A stretch of DNA of 64,000 nucleotides from Nocardia macrotermitis (lineage in GTDB: Bacteria > Actinomycetota > Actinomycetes > Mycobacteriales > Mycobacteriaceae): positions 62,001-126,000 of the forward strand of contig NZ_WEGK01000007.1 of NCBI RefSeq assembly GCF_009604405.1. Direction: 5' to 3'. The position numbers and the translations under genes were made by a program. Positions 34,507-43,227 of the stretch are shown one piece after another (position 1 is the stretch's first letter; each line of letters opens with the position of its first letter). Under the pieces are notes generated by a model. That model searched no databases. It was not told where the DNA came from and worked only from the letters and a program-made list of their open reading frames with translations.

Positions 34507-35394
34507 GTGTCGAACACCGACGATCCGATATCGACCACACTTCCGCGCCGTGAGCTGGGGCGCGCGCTCCGCGACGCGCGTGAGGGCGCGGGCTACACGC
34601 TGGAGCACGCCGCGGCGCTGATGGAAATGGGTAAGGCTTCCCTCGGCAGACTCGAGCGCGGGGAGCTCGAGAAAGTCAAGACGTTGTACCTCGAGGCGCT
34701 GTGCAAGTTGTACGGCATCGAGGACCGTTCGGACGAGCTGAAAGCTATTGCCAGCGATTTCGGTTCGAAGTTGTGGTGGCACTCGACCAGAAATCTGCTT
34801 GATCCCGTATTTCGGACCTACATCGGCCTGGAGGCCGGTGCCGAGAAACTGTCGATTCTGCAATCGCTTGTCGTGCCCGGTCTTCTCCAGGTCGCCGCGT
34901 ACATCCGGGCGATCGAGCAACCCTATTTCGACTCGGACACAGCCGAAGACGTCGACCGGCGCGTGAAGGTCCGCCAGCGACGGTCGGCCATCCTGACACG
35001 CTCCCAACAGCCCGTACAGCTCGATGTGATCCTGACCGAGGCGGTACTGCGGACAGTCGTCGGTTCGAAGAAGACCATGAGCCTACAGATGCGGCATCTG
35101 GCGGATACGAGCACACGCGACAATGTGCGGATTCGGATTCTCCCTTTCTCGACAGGCTTTCCCGTCAAGGCGATCCCGACGCCGTACACGATCATGAATT
35201 TCCCACAGAAAGGGTCGAGGCCCGGGGAACCATCGGTTGTCTACGCGGAGAACATCATTGGCTCGATATTCTATCAGGACGACAAAGACGTGCTGCGCTT
35301 CCGGGAAATCTACGACGATATCTGGAACGTCGCATTGGATGAAGGCAAGTCCCGTGAAATGCTGCGGCATGCAGCAAGGAGGTGCGAACAGTGA
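34507..35394 (+). CDS. XRE-family helix-turn-helix regulator with DUF5753 domain
   Basis: A 295-residue protein. The N-terminal XRE domain (about residues 14-70) contains LGRALRDAREGAGYTLEHAAALMEMGKASLGRLERGE. The C-terminal DUF5753 domain shows QSLVVPGLLQVAAYIRA, VKVRQRRSAIL, LTEAVLRTVVG and RILPFS, as in the many Streptomyces/Nocardia regulators paired with DUF397 proteins. I chose the GTG (VSNTDDP) at 34507, with GGGAAGGGA upstream; the open frame before it is not gene-like. The downstream DUF397 gene overlaps its stop (GTGA), so the two are co-translated. Confidence 0.92.
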   Translation: MSNTDDPISTTLPRRELGRALRDAREGAGYTLEHAAALMEMGKASLGRLERGELEKVKTLYLEALCKLYGIEDRSDELKAIASDFGSKLWWHSTRNLLDPVFRTYIGLEAGAEKLSILQSLVVPGLLQVAAYIRAIEQPYFDSDTAEDVDRRVKVRQRRSAILTRSQQPVQLDVILTEAVLRTVVGSKKTMSLQMRHLADTSTRDNVRIRILPFSTGFPVKAIPTPYTIMNFPQKGSRPGEPSVVYAENIIGSIFYQDDKDVLRFREIYDDIWNVALDEGKSREMLRHAARRCEQ

Positions 35395-35594
35395 CGATCG
35401 ACGTGTCCGGTGCGAAGTGGTTCAAGTCGTCACGCAGCGGCCCAGCGAAAGACTGCGTCGAAGTCGCTTGGCTCGCAGCGGATTACGTGGGAGTACGTGA
35501 CTCCAAGAATCCCGACGGGCCAGCGCTCGTGTTCACCCCTGGCGAATGGTCAACCTTCACCAGGGGCGTCAAAGACGGTGAATTCGACCGCTGA
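35391..35594 (+). CDS. DUF397-domain protein, partner of the upstream XRE regulator
   Basis: A 67-residue protein with the whole DUF397 signature: WFKSSRSGPAKDCVEVAW, then VGVRDSKNPDGPALVF, then EWSTFTRGVKDGEFD. It starts at a GTG overlapping the XRE stop, with AGGAGG 8 bases upstream. In actinobacteria these pairs (the BldB/WhiJ-type group) regulate development or secondary metabolism and can behave like toxin-antitoxin or co-regulator pairs; here only the pairing itself is seen. Confidence 0.92.
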   Translation: MTIDVSGAKWFKSSRSGPAKDCVEVAWLAADYVGVRDSKNPDGPALVFTPGEWSTFTRGVKDGEFDR

Positions 35595-35617
35595 CCCGGC
35601 TCGATCGATGTGAGGGT

Positions 35618-35631
35618 CCCGCTCGTGCGGG
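35618..35631 (+). terminator. Short intrinsic-terminator-like hairpin after the DUF397 gene
   Basis: CCCGC-TCGT-GCGGG followed by TTT lies 23 bases after the DUF397 stop. The stem is short (5 bp) but the trailing Ts support a terminator. Confidence 0.45.
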
Positions 35632-35682
35632 TTTGTGCGGCCGTCGCGATGCTCTGTGTGGGAGGTCGCGGCGGCCGTGGGG

Positions 35683-36729
35683 TCAGTGATCCTCTTGGAG
35701 CGCAGTGATTCCGGCTTGTAGTAGGGGTTCCACTGTGCCGCCGATTGTTTCGAAACCTTCGCCTACGGTTTGGCCGTTGAGGTGGCGGAAGTGGATGCCT
35801 TCGCAGATTACGGCGAGTTTGAAGGAGGCCAATGCGGTGTGGAAGGCGATGTGGGAGATGTCGCGGCCGCTGCGCTCGGAATAGCGTTCGCGGACTTCGG
35901 ATTCGGAGAGTTGGCCGGGGGCGGCGGTCGCGTCGTTGATACCGGGGAGGCCCAGTGCGCCCATGCGCAGGTAGACCAGGAGGAGGCCGACGTCGGTGAG
36001 TGGGTCGCCGAGAGTGGCCATCTCCCAGTCGATTACGGCCGCGATGTGGCCGTCGGCGTCGACCAGGACGTTGTCGAGGCGGTAGTCGCCGTGCACGATT
36101 CCCGTATTCGACTGCACCGGAAGGTGTTTCGTGAGCAGGTCGTGCAACTCATCGGCGGCGGGCAGCTCTCGGGTGCGCGAGGCGTCGAGTTGCTTCTTCC
36201 AGCGGCGCACCTGGCGTTCCAGGAAGCCTTCGGGGCGACCGAATTCGGCCAAGCCGATCGCGGCCGGGTCGACGCGGTGCAGCGCGGCCAGGGTGTCGAT
36301 CAGCTCCGTGGAGATGGCGCGGGTGCGTTCGGTACCCAGCGATTCGAGTTCGGCCGCGGTCCGGTAGGGGGTGCCGATGATCCGTTCCATCACGTAGAAG
36401 GGCGCGCCGATGACTTCGGGGTCCTCGCACAGCGCGAAGACCTCGGGGACCGGGACATCGGTGTCCGCCAACGCGGCCATCACCCGATATTCCCTGGTCA
36501 TATCGTGTGCGGTGGCGAGTACATGGCCCAGCGGCGGGCGGCGCAGAATCCACGTCGAATGTCCGTCGGTGATCTCGTACGTCAGATTCGACCGGCCGCC
36601 CGCGATCAACCGCCCACTCAGCGCCCCCGCCGCCAGCCCCGGACGCACCTCGTTCAACCACGCGGTCAGCCGCTCCGGATCCAGCCCGGGTAGCTCCCCC
36701 GCCGACGTCTGATCACCCTGTTCACTCAT
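35683..36729 (-). CDS. APH/ChoK-fold phosphotransferase of the FadE36/ACAD10 type
   Basis: A 348-residue kinase-like protein. GGRSNLTYEI (nucleotide loop), Arg in WILRRPP, the Brenner motif HGDYRLDNVLVD and the metal-binding IDWEMATLGDPL are all present. GHVLATAHDMTREYRVMAAL and the long helical C-terminus match the FadE36 group, which phosphorylates hydroxyacyl substrates or assists acyl-CoA dehydrogenases in lipid degradation. No acyl-CoA dehydrogenase is adjacent here. The roughly 140 bases upstream contain no obvious operator. Confidence 0.88.
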   Translation of the reverse strand: MSEQGDQTSAGELPGLDPERLTAWLNEVRPGLAAGALSGRLIAGGRSNLTYEITDGHSTWILRRPPLGHVLATAHDMTREYRVMAALADTDVPVPEVFALCEDPEVIGAPFYVMERIIGTPYRTAAELESLGTERTRAISTELIDTLAALHRVDPAAIGLAEFGRPEGFLERQVRRWKKQLDASRTRELPAADELHDLLTKHLPVQSNTGIVHGDYRLDNVLVDADGHIAAVIDWEMATLGDPLTDVGLLLVYLRMGALGLPGINDATAAPGQLSESEVRERYSERSGRDISHIAFHTALASFKLAVICEGIHFRHLNGQTVGEGFETIGGTVEPLLQAGITALQEDH

Positions 36730-36871
36730 CCGCGCAGTCTAGTGCGGGCGCCCGCCCGCTGTTCCGGCTTCACAGCCCTGTTTTCCACGCGCGACGCCCG
36801 GGCTCGAACCGCACCCGGGCGCGGTTCCGCAGAGCGGGCAGCCTCCGCGAACGAAGCACGGTCCGCGCGCG

Positions 36872-37385
36872 GTCGTCACGGCTGCGAAGCCCGATCAGCA
36901 GGCGGTCGTCACGGCTGCGAAACACAATCGGCAGGCAGTGGTCACGGCGACAAAGCACGAACGGCAAGCAATCCTCACGACGACGATGCGCGGTCGCGGG
37001 CAGTCGTCACGACGACGACGCGCGGTTACGGGCAGTCGTCACGACGACGACGCGCGGTCGCGGGCAGTCGTCACGACGACGACGCGCGGTTACGGGCAGT
37101 CGTCACGACGACGATGCGCGGTCGCGGGCAGTCGTCACGACGACGACGCGCGGTTACGGGCAGTCGTCACGACGACGACGCGCGGTTACGGGCAGTCGTC
37201 ACGACGACGACGCGCGGTTACGGGCAGTCGTCACGACGACGACGCGCGGTCGCGGGCAGTCGTCACGACGACGACGCGCGGTTACGGGCAGTCGTCACGA
37301 CGACGACGCGCGGTTACGGGCAGTCGTCACGACGACGACGCGCGGTTACGGGCAGTCGTCACGACGACGACGCACGATCAGCGGG
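36872..37385. repeat. Minisatellite of about 16 units: 12 near-identical 32-bp units plus diverged 32/33-bp units
   Basis: From 37002 to 37385, twelve units beginning CAGTCGTCACGACGACG follow each other at exactly 32 bases. They vary almost only at one dinucleotide (GGTTACGGG against GGTCGCGGG). Before them, units at 36872, 36905, 36938 and 36970 are progressively more diverged and spaced 33, 33 and 32 bases, consistent with older copies at one edge. The last bases overlap the 3' end of the CHAT gene. There are no spacers. Because 32 is not a multiple of 3, all three frames stay open for long stretches, which produces false ORFs. The gap 36730-36871 holds nothing else. Confidence 0.95.
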
Positions 37386-38646
37386 TGGTCGTGACGGTTG
37401 CGAATGCTGCCCAGAGTAAAGGGGAATCGCAGAGGGAGTGGGTTTCGCGCCAGGCGGCGGCGCGGTCGCGTTGCCAGTGCATGAGAGTCGAGATCGGATC
37501 TGGGCTGTTGTGGGCGGTGTCGATGGCGCAGATGTTGTCCTGCAAGGGATGTCGGGTCGAGGGGGTGGCGGCGAAGCGTTCGAAGGCCAGGTCGGTGGGG
37601 AGGGGCCAGCGGCCGACGGTGATCAGTTCCGCGCCGCCGTTGAGCATCGCGGCGAGCAGGCCGAGGGGTTCGCCGAAGCGCAGGTCGCCGCCGCTTTCGC
37701 AGGCGATGAGGGCGACACGGCTGGGCATCGGCCACAGGTCGGGGCCGGTGTGCGGATGGTCGGCGAGGGTGTGGGTGCCCAGGATGAGGTCCTTCGCCGA
37801 GAGTGGGCGGTGGGTGCGTTCCGGCGGGGCGAAGCCCTCGGTGTCGGCGGTGCAGGTCAGGTGCAGGCGGGCGTCTTCGCTGCGGCCGGATTCCGGTGCG
37901 GCCGCGGTGACATGGCCGACGTAGAGCAGCCGAGATGCCCCGGCGCGCAAGGTCTCGCTCAGCCATCCTCGATCCTGATCCTGACGGCGGAAGATCTCGA
38001 CCGGATCAGAAACCGCAGGTCGCAGGCAGTTTTCCAGGAGGTAGCGACTGATGTGTCGGGCGAGCGGCAGCTCCGGTGACATGCGGCCCAGGACCGAACC
38101 CAGTGCGGAATCGGCGCGGAATCCGGGCACGCGTGGGTCCAGGACCGTAACCACCGGCAGGTCTCGCGTCTCGGCCCAGGACCGCGCGGTGATTCCGGGC
38201 GCGGACACCAGACCGGCCGGGGCGAGCTGGCTCAGATCGGCGATATCGAGCAGGCGCAGACCCGGATCCGGGGCCAGCAGTTCCCAGGGAATCTGCGCGG
38301 TCCGGGGTGAGGGCTGAATTCGGATGTGGGGACGTACACCGCGCACGTACAGGTCGTAGAGCTGAGCGGCCAGTCGGTGTGGCAGGAGTGTGCGCGAGAG
38401 TGCCTGGGCCAGATCGTGTTCGGAGTTGTAGTCGGCCAATTCTCCTGTAGTCAGGGCACTTTCGATACCGGCGACCGAGGTGCCCGGAAGCGCGGCGCGG
38501 ACGCGGGAGACGATCCGGTCCACCTCGGCACCGGGAATCACCCACACGCCGGCATCGGCGGAATCGTGCTGCCATCGCCACGACATGTAGAGCTCACCGG
38601 CATCGGCCATGCGCACCAGGACCGTCGGCTGACGTTCCGCGCTCAC
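37378..38646 (-). CDS. CHAT-domain (caspase-like) protease
   Basis: A 422-residue protein. The N-terminal 120 residues are a variable region. The CHAT domain runs from about residue 110 (HIRIQPSPRTAQIPWELL, a typical CHAT start). It has the catalytic His245 in LLYVGHV and Cys316 in RVALIACESG, followed by GLLAAMLNGGAELITVGRWPLPTD, the usual post-Cys segment (A..LL..GA..V....W.....). CHAT proteases act in defence and programmed-death pathways, usually with TPR-type sensors. The gene overlaps the upstream TPR gene by ATGA. Its final codons (TVTTTR) come from the edge of the 32-bp repeat array. Confidence 0.88.
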   Translation of the reverse strand: MSAERQPTVLVRMADAGELYMSWRWQHDSADAGVWVIPGAEVDRIVSRVRAALPGTSVAGIESALTTGELADYNSEHDLAQALSRTLLPHRLAAQLYDLYVRGVRPHIRIQPSPRTAQIPWELLAPDPGLRLLDIADLSQLAPAGLVSAPGITARSWAETRDLPVVTVLDPRVPGFRADSALGSVLGRMSPELPLARHISRYLLENCLRPAVSDPVEIFRRQDQDRGWLSETLRAGASRLLYVGHVTAAAPESGRSEDARLHLTCTADTEGFAPPERTHRPLSAKDLILGTHTLADHPHTGPDLWPMPSRVALIACESGGDLRFGEPLGLLAAMLNGGAELITVGRWPLPTDLAFERFAATPSTRHPLQDNICAIDTAHNSPDPISTLMHWQRDRAAAWRETHSLCDSPLLWAAFATVTTTR

Positions 38647-40148
38647 AGCGTCAGCACCCGGTCGTCGCGAATCCGGCGGCCGTAACGGCGTTCGGCCTCT
38701 GCGATGTAGTCCGCGAGTACCACGTGTCCGTCGGGTTCATATCGCAGCTGCGGCAGTGGTGAGATCGGGATCCCCTCTCCAGCAGCCACTTCCGCCAGTG
38801 CGGCGGCAAGGGTGAGCGGACCTGCGAGCGAGTCGGGTGGGTCCGGTGGTTCGGGCATATCCCAGTGTGCGGCCGGTGCGCCGGGTTCGAGGTCGGTGAA
38901 TTTCACTGTGGCTCCGGCACACCGGGTTTCGATCAGGTCCGCGACGAGTCGTGCGTCACCGGCGCGGGCGGCGAGCCGGAAGGCGGAGCGCATGGCGGGT
39001 TCGGCGAGCTCGCTGTTCCAGCGGTGCCGCTGTTCGCCGCTGGGGAAGGTGTAGCGCACAGCGTCGATGGCCAGTGCGGACGGCACCGCCAGCAGCAACG
39101 CCTGCGCGAGACGGTGCGGGTCCGGCCGGGCGTCGTCCAGGGTCGCTTCGAGCAGTTGCGCGTACCAGAAATCGACCTGCGCGCAATGCAATCCCAGGCC
39201 GTGCCGGGCGAACACCTCGAACGATTCGGCGAACAAGCGGCCCGCCTCGTCTGACCTACCGAGCGTGAAAGCCGCCGAGGCCAAGCGAATTCGCGCCTCG
39301 GCAGCCTCCAGCACCGCACCGGCCGCGACGAATTGCGTCATGCTCTGTTCGAACAGCGCGTACGCCCGCGCGTGCGAACCATCCAGTTCGGCGACGAAAC
39401 CCTGTGCCTTGAGCCCGATCCCGATGCGCGGCCCCAATCCGGAACGTTCGAAATATGCCTGACTCGCCGTGAGCGGCTCCCGCGCATCGTCCACCCGCCC
39501 GGACCTGAGATGCATGATGGCGAGGTTCTGCTGCGTTTCGGCGACACCGTTGTGATCCTCCGCCGCCGCGAAAGCCTCGAGTGCCTGCCCCGCGAAATCC
39601 AGGGCGAGTTCACCGCGTCCGGTCTCGAAGTAGGCCGCGGCCAGGTTCATCAACGGATTACCGGCCCGGTTCGGCGCGAAATACATTGCCGCATCCAGTG
39701 ATTCGGTGGCCAGGTCGATCGCTTCGGCCCACTGCTGGCGATGGATCGCCACCGCGGTCGAAGACAGCAGACATGCCACCCGCAATTGGCCCTCATCCGG
39801 ATCGTCGGTGAGCAGCGTTCGCGCCTCGTCCAGTGCCGCCTGCGCCCCATCGAGATCGCCGAGGTGCTGAAGCGCCTGAGACAAGTTGACCAGCGCAGTC
39901 GGTCGCATCGCACCGACATCGTCGGGCATCGCGTCCAGAGCGGTTCGGAACCAGGTCACCGCCCGTTGGTGATCACCGACCTCGTCAGCCATACGCGCCG
40001 CATTCACCATGGCAGACAATCTGATTCGGCCCGATGCGTCACGCGCTACGTCCTCGAAAATGCGCAATGCACCAGCCGCATCACCGCGCTGATAGGCCGC
40101 GGCACCCGCCTGAAGAGACTCGCGCCCATCGGACTCGGCATCGGTCAT
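38643..40148 (-). CDS. TPR-repeat protein coupled to the CHAT protease
   Basis: A 501-residue protein, mostly helical, with tetratricopeptide-type pairs throughout residues 10-370 (for example AYQRGDAAGALRIFEDVA, NLSQALQHLGDLDGAQAALDEA, NLAAAYFETGRGELALDFAGQAL and QNLAIMHLRSGRVDDAREPL). Its C-terminal 120 residues are less repetitive and include a PEPPDPPD stretch. The stop overlaps the CHAT ATG. A TPR protein next to a CHAT protease is a recurrent sensor/effector layout. Start: ATG at 40148; an upstream TTG at 40175 is possible. An array of 7-bp repeats lies directly upstream. Confidence 0.85.
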   Translation of the reverse strand: MTDAESDGRESLQAGAAAYQRGDAAGALRIFEDVARDASGRIRLSAMVNAARMADEVGDHQRAVTWFRTALDAMPDDVGAMRPTALVNLSQALQHLGDLDGAQAALDEARTLLTDDPDEGQLRVACLLSSTAVAIHRQQWAEAIDLATESLDAAMYFAPNRAGNPLMNLAAAYFETGRGELALDFAGQALEAFAAAEDHNGVAETQQNLAIMHLRSGRVDDAREPLTASQAYFERSGLGPRIGIGLKAQGFVAELDGSHARAYALFEQSMTQFVAAGAVLEAAEARIRLASAAFTLGRSDEAGRLFAESFEVFARHGLGLHCAQVDFWYAQLLEATLDDARPDPHRLAQALLLAVPSALAIDAVRYTFPSGEQRHRWNSELAEPAMRSAFRLAARAGDARLVADLIETRCAGATVKFTDLEPGAPAAHWDMPEPPDPPDSLAGPLTLAAALAEVAAGEGIPISPLPQLRYEPDGHVVLADYIAEAERRYGRRIRDDRVLTL

Positions 40149-40239
40149 CCCATCACTCCCGCACTCCGCAGACAATCACGCCATAACCAGCAATTCGGCG
40201 GAAGAGCACGACTGTCGAGCCGCCCACTGAGAGTGGTAA

Positions 40240-40631
40240 TCGGCAGTCGGCACCCGCCGGTCCGCACTCGCGAGTCGCCGGTCCGCACTCGCCGGCCGGC
40301 ATTCGAAGGTCGCCGGTCGACACCACCAGTCGCTCGACACTCGCTGGTCGCCGGTCGATACTCGCGGGTCGGCACTCGCCGGTCGCGGGTCGGCACTCGC
40401 CGGTCGCGGGTCGGCACTCGCCGGTCGCGGGTCGGCACTCGCCGGTCGCGGGTCGGCGGTCGGCGGTCGGCGGTCGGCGGTCGGCGGTCGGCACTCGGCA
40501 CTCGGCACTCGGCACTCGGCACTCGGCACTCGGCACTCGGCACTCGGCACTCGGCACTCGGCACTCGGCACTCGGCACTCGGCACTCGGCACTCGGCACT
40601 CGGCACTCGGCAGTCGGCAGTCGGCAGTCGG
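40240..40631. repeat. Heptanucleotide microsatellite, about 390 bp
   Basis: A continuous 7-base period. The pure part (about 40452-40631) is TCGGCGG repeated about 5 times, TCGGCAC about 17 times and TCGGCAG about 4 times. The left part (40240-40450) uses variants TCGCCGG, TCGCGGG, TCGGCAC and TCCGCAC, at places in a 21-bp (3 x 7) higher-order order. The region separates the TPR gene start from the end of the next minus-strand gene and fills most of the 535-base gap 40149-40683. A palindromic TGTTGCAACA lies just after it near 40671-40680. Promoter elements for the TPR/CHAT pair would have to lie in or beside it. Confidence 0.95.
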
Positions 40632-40683
40632 ACGACCGTATCCGATGCCGCATGGTCGGAGATCTTCTGTGTTGCAACATGTA

Positions 40684-41724
40684 TCAGAAGTCCGTGTCGG
40701 ATGCGGCGGCGGCGATCTCGGCCAGCAGCATGGTGTCGTCGGGTGTGTCTGCCGCAGTGCGCAGGCGGGTGGTTGCGAGAGTTCGGATCTGCTCGCGTAT
40801 TCGGGGGGCGTCCGGGGCTGCGGGATCGGGGTGGCCGATGCCGGGGACGTAGATGTCCACTGCCACAGTGGATTCCCAGCCTGGTGGGGCGGATGTCGTG
40901 CCGGTCCAGGTGTCGCCGGTGAGTGTCAGATCGGCCACGGTGGTGGCGGTGGTCGTGCGGATCAGTGCCCGAGGTCGGAGGTGGGTGGGGATGGTTGAAT
41001 CGGGGTGTGACACTGTGGAATTCGTTGTGGGTGCGGATATCACGAAGATCTCGAAGGCCGTGTTGCCGGATTGTCGTCGCACTTCCCAGGAGACTGCTCG
41101 TTCGGAGGCGTCGACGAGGCCGGGTGGGCAGCGACGCCAATCCCATCCGCCGGTGCCGCGTGCCAGTACGAGGGCATCCGGTTCGGCGGCTCCCGGGCCT
41201 GCGGCCAGTGCGTAGTCGGTGGCACGATCCGACGTTACGGCGGGTGCGGGTTCATCCGGCGCGACCGCATCGGCCCCGTCCACGAGACGCTCGCACTCGA
41301 CGGTCAGAGTGGCGATGTCGAGGTCGACAAGCCGCTGGTCGAGCGCCGGGATGCCGTCCAACGTGGAGGCCGGCCACCACCGCGACGCCCAGTGCGCATA
41401 CCCGAGTTTGCGAGCACTGTCCCACAGTGCGGGAAGGCCCGGCGCGACAACCGATTCCGCTGCGATACCGGCGAAATCATCAACAGCCAGTGCGACCTGC
41501 TCGCCGTACACCGCCCAGATCCACTCCTGCGCGAGATCCACGTCCTCGAGCACAGCAGCCGGAATCGGTTGTGCGGCAAGCACACTCCACGCCAGATGCC
41601 CGCCGCGCACCTCCAAAACCGCCACATCCGGCGTCGCGTCCCCCTCCCCCGGCACCGGACCGTTCTCCGGTCCCACGATCAGCGTGCCCACCGGGCCGCC
41701 ACGCACTAAGACCCGATCCGTCAT
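40684..41724 (-). CDS. Unrecognised protein, downstream partner of the gene at 41724
   Basis: A 346-residue soluble, acidic protein (MTDRVLVRGGPVG...) with no membrane segment. Its N-terminal half is Trp-rich (WSVLAAQPIP, EWIWAVYGEQ, HWASRWWPAS) and its C-terminal half is beta-like and Thr-rich (RALIRTTTATTVADLTLTGDTWTG...VAVDIYVPG). I do not recognise a family. Its start overlaps the stop of the upstream gene by one base (TGATG), so both are translated together. It shares orientation with the TPR/CHAT pair but is separated from it by the heptamer array. Confidence 0.75.
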   Translation of the reverse strand: MTDRVLVRGGPVGTLIVGPENGPVPGEGDATPDVAVLEVRGGHLAWSVLAAQPIPAAVLEDVDLAQEWIWAVYGEQVALAVDDFAGIAAESVVAPGLPALWDSARKLGYAHWASRWWPASTLDGIPALDQRLVDLDIATLTVECERLVDGADAVAPDEPAPAVTSDRATDYALAAGPGAAEPDALVLARGTGGWDWRRCPPGLVDASERAVSWEVRRQSGNTAFEIFVISAPTTNSTVSHPDSTIPTHLRPRALIRTTTATTVADLTLTGDTWTGTTSAPPGWESTVAVDIYVPGIGHPDPAAPDAPRIREQIRTLATTRLRTAADTPDDTMLLAEIAAAASDTDF

Positions 41725-43055
41725 CAGCTCGCCCTCGATTCCGTCGAATCATCCTGGGCACCTGCGAGATCAGCACTCAGCGCCTGTTTCACCCGCATCC
41801 GATGATCGAGCATCACCGATCTGGCGACGCCGTCGAGCACATCCCAGAATTCGCCCGTCTCCGACAGCGGCAACTCGCGCACGTCACGACCGTGCAACCG
41901 AACCCACAGCCGCCGCAGATACGGCTGCCACGGCGTGCGCAGATCCGCCGCCACCGCCGCCAGCGGACCGCCGGGGTCGTCCTCGGGCCGGACCGCGAGC
42001 CGACGCGCTTGCAGCACATAGGCTTCCCGCCGCCATCGCCCGTTGATCACCTGCCGCGCAACCGATTCGCCGGACGGATCGTCTCCGAGCGGCCGAAGTC
42101 CCAGTGCCAGTGCGACACCCGCCGCAGCCGCCAGCCGTAACGATTCGTCCAGCAGCGCCCACGGCGCACAACTGCGCGCGATCTCCGCCCCGACGAGATC
42201 GGGCACCGTGGGCAGGTCGGCCCGGTCCAGCGCCGCTTGCAGCACGGTGAAGACGCGTTCGTAGATCGACCGATCGAACGGCCGAGCCAGCGTGGCCGTG
42301 GACGCGGTCGATCCCAGCGGTGGCGGCGGCGGGGCCGGATGTTCGGTCAGTCCGAGATACTGTGCGCCGGGCGAGGTTTCGGCGAACCACAGGCGGATTC
42401 CCGAATGGGTTCCGGCGTGATCGGACAGTAGTCGGGCATGCGCGGCCCCGGCCCCGGACCGCGCCGACCGTCCCCGGGCGGCAGCGCAAGCGTCCAGCAT
42501 TTCGATGAATTCGCCTGTGCGGTCCGGATATTCGGTCTCGACCAGCGGCCTGCGCTGCCATGCCACCTGGACCGCCCCGGTCAGCTCCCGCGTGCGAGCG
42601 GGTTCGGTGAGGTACTCCCGCAGGGCCCGAGTCGTGCGCCCAGCGGTGAACCCGTGCAACTCCGACAACGTGGCTTCGGCGATCCTCTTGCCCCGCAACC
42701 GATCCGGAGCACCACCGGTGCTCGCCAGCTCGAAACAGCGCTGGAAGTACAGATCCTGCGGATTCCCGTCGGTGATCCGCAACGTCCGACGCACCTGCTT
42801 GAGCAGCGTGAACCATTCGGCGGTGGCGCGCAGCACCGGAGCCGCCGCACGCAGCCGGGCGGTCACCTCGGCGACGCCCTCGGCCGTGAGGATCGGGCCC
42901 GCGCACAACGGATTCTGCACCGGTCGCAACACCAGCGGATCCAGGATCAGCTTGACGGTGCGACGCAACGGACCGCCCTGGGCCCCGCTCAACGCCGCCA
43001 CACCGTCGAGGCCACGCCAGACCTCGTCCAGCACCGTATCCCGGGGGCGTCGCAT
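41724..43055 (-). CDS. Unrecognised protein, first gene of the CHAT-region operon
   Basis: A 443-residue protein, Arg- and Ala-rich and mostly helical. Recognisable stretches are LILDPLVLRPVQNPLCAGPILTAEG, LYFQRCFELASTGGAPDRLRGKRIAEATL, a Pro run (PPPPPLG) near residue 245, and a C-terminal HGRDVRELPLSETGEFWDVLDGV. No catalytic motif, membrane helix or signal peptide is evident. I do not recognise the family. It is coupled to the 346-residue gene downstream. A conflict-system component or a structural partner is possible from context only. Confidence 0.75.
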   Translation of the reverse strand: MRRPRDTVLDEVWRGLDGVAALSGAQGGPLRRTVKLILDPLVLRPVQNPLCAGPILTAEGVAEVTARLRAAAPVLRATAEWFTLLKQVRRTLRITDGNPQDLYFQRCFELASTGGAPDRLRGKRIAEATLSELHGFTAGRTTRALREYLTEPARTRELTGAVQVAWQRRPLVETEYPDRTGEFIEMLDACAAARGRSARSGAGAAHARLLSDHAGTHSGIRLWFAETSPGAQYLGLTEHPAPPPPPLGSTASTATLARPFDRSIYERVFTVLQAALDRADLPTVPDLVGAEIARSCAPWALLDESLRLAAAAGVALALGLRPLGDDPSGESVARQVINGRWRREAYVLQARRLAVRPEDDPGGPLAAVAADLRTPWQPYLRRLWVRLHGRDVRELPLSETGEFWDVLDGVARSVMLDHRMRVKQALSADLAGAQDDSTESRAS

Positions 43056-43227
43056 CCGCTCAGGCTAGACGGTATTTCCGGGCGACTCCACCGGGTGGTC
43101 CGGGCACGGGTCACCCGACCGCGCGGCCCGCTCGACGCGCGAAACCTGGGATCGGTAGGGAACGGATCGTTCCTACATTTTCGACATCGGCTCCACCCCG
43201 CGAGCCACACCGAATCCGGAGGAACCC

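Noticed and set aside
37002..37385. 32-bp array considered as a CRISPR
   Set aside because: Units are contiguous with no unique spacers, and no cas genes are present.
36742..37924. Two plus-strand open frames reading RAVVTTTTRGYGQSSRRRR-type repeats
   Set aside because: Product of a 32-bp tandem repeat without stops in any frame; no ribosome site or conserved domain, and one frame runs antisense through the CHAT gene.
40145..41146. Open frame encoding PSAECRV repeats over the heptamer array
   Set aside because: Artefact of a 7-bp repeat read in codons (21-base cycle); it runs into a different real gene in another frame.
38643..43055. Conservon-type (CvnA-D plus P450) system
   Set aside because: No sensor kinase, roadblock, DUF742 or GTPase gene is present near the P450 or the CHAT region.
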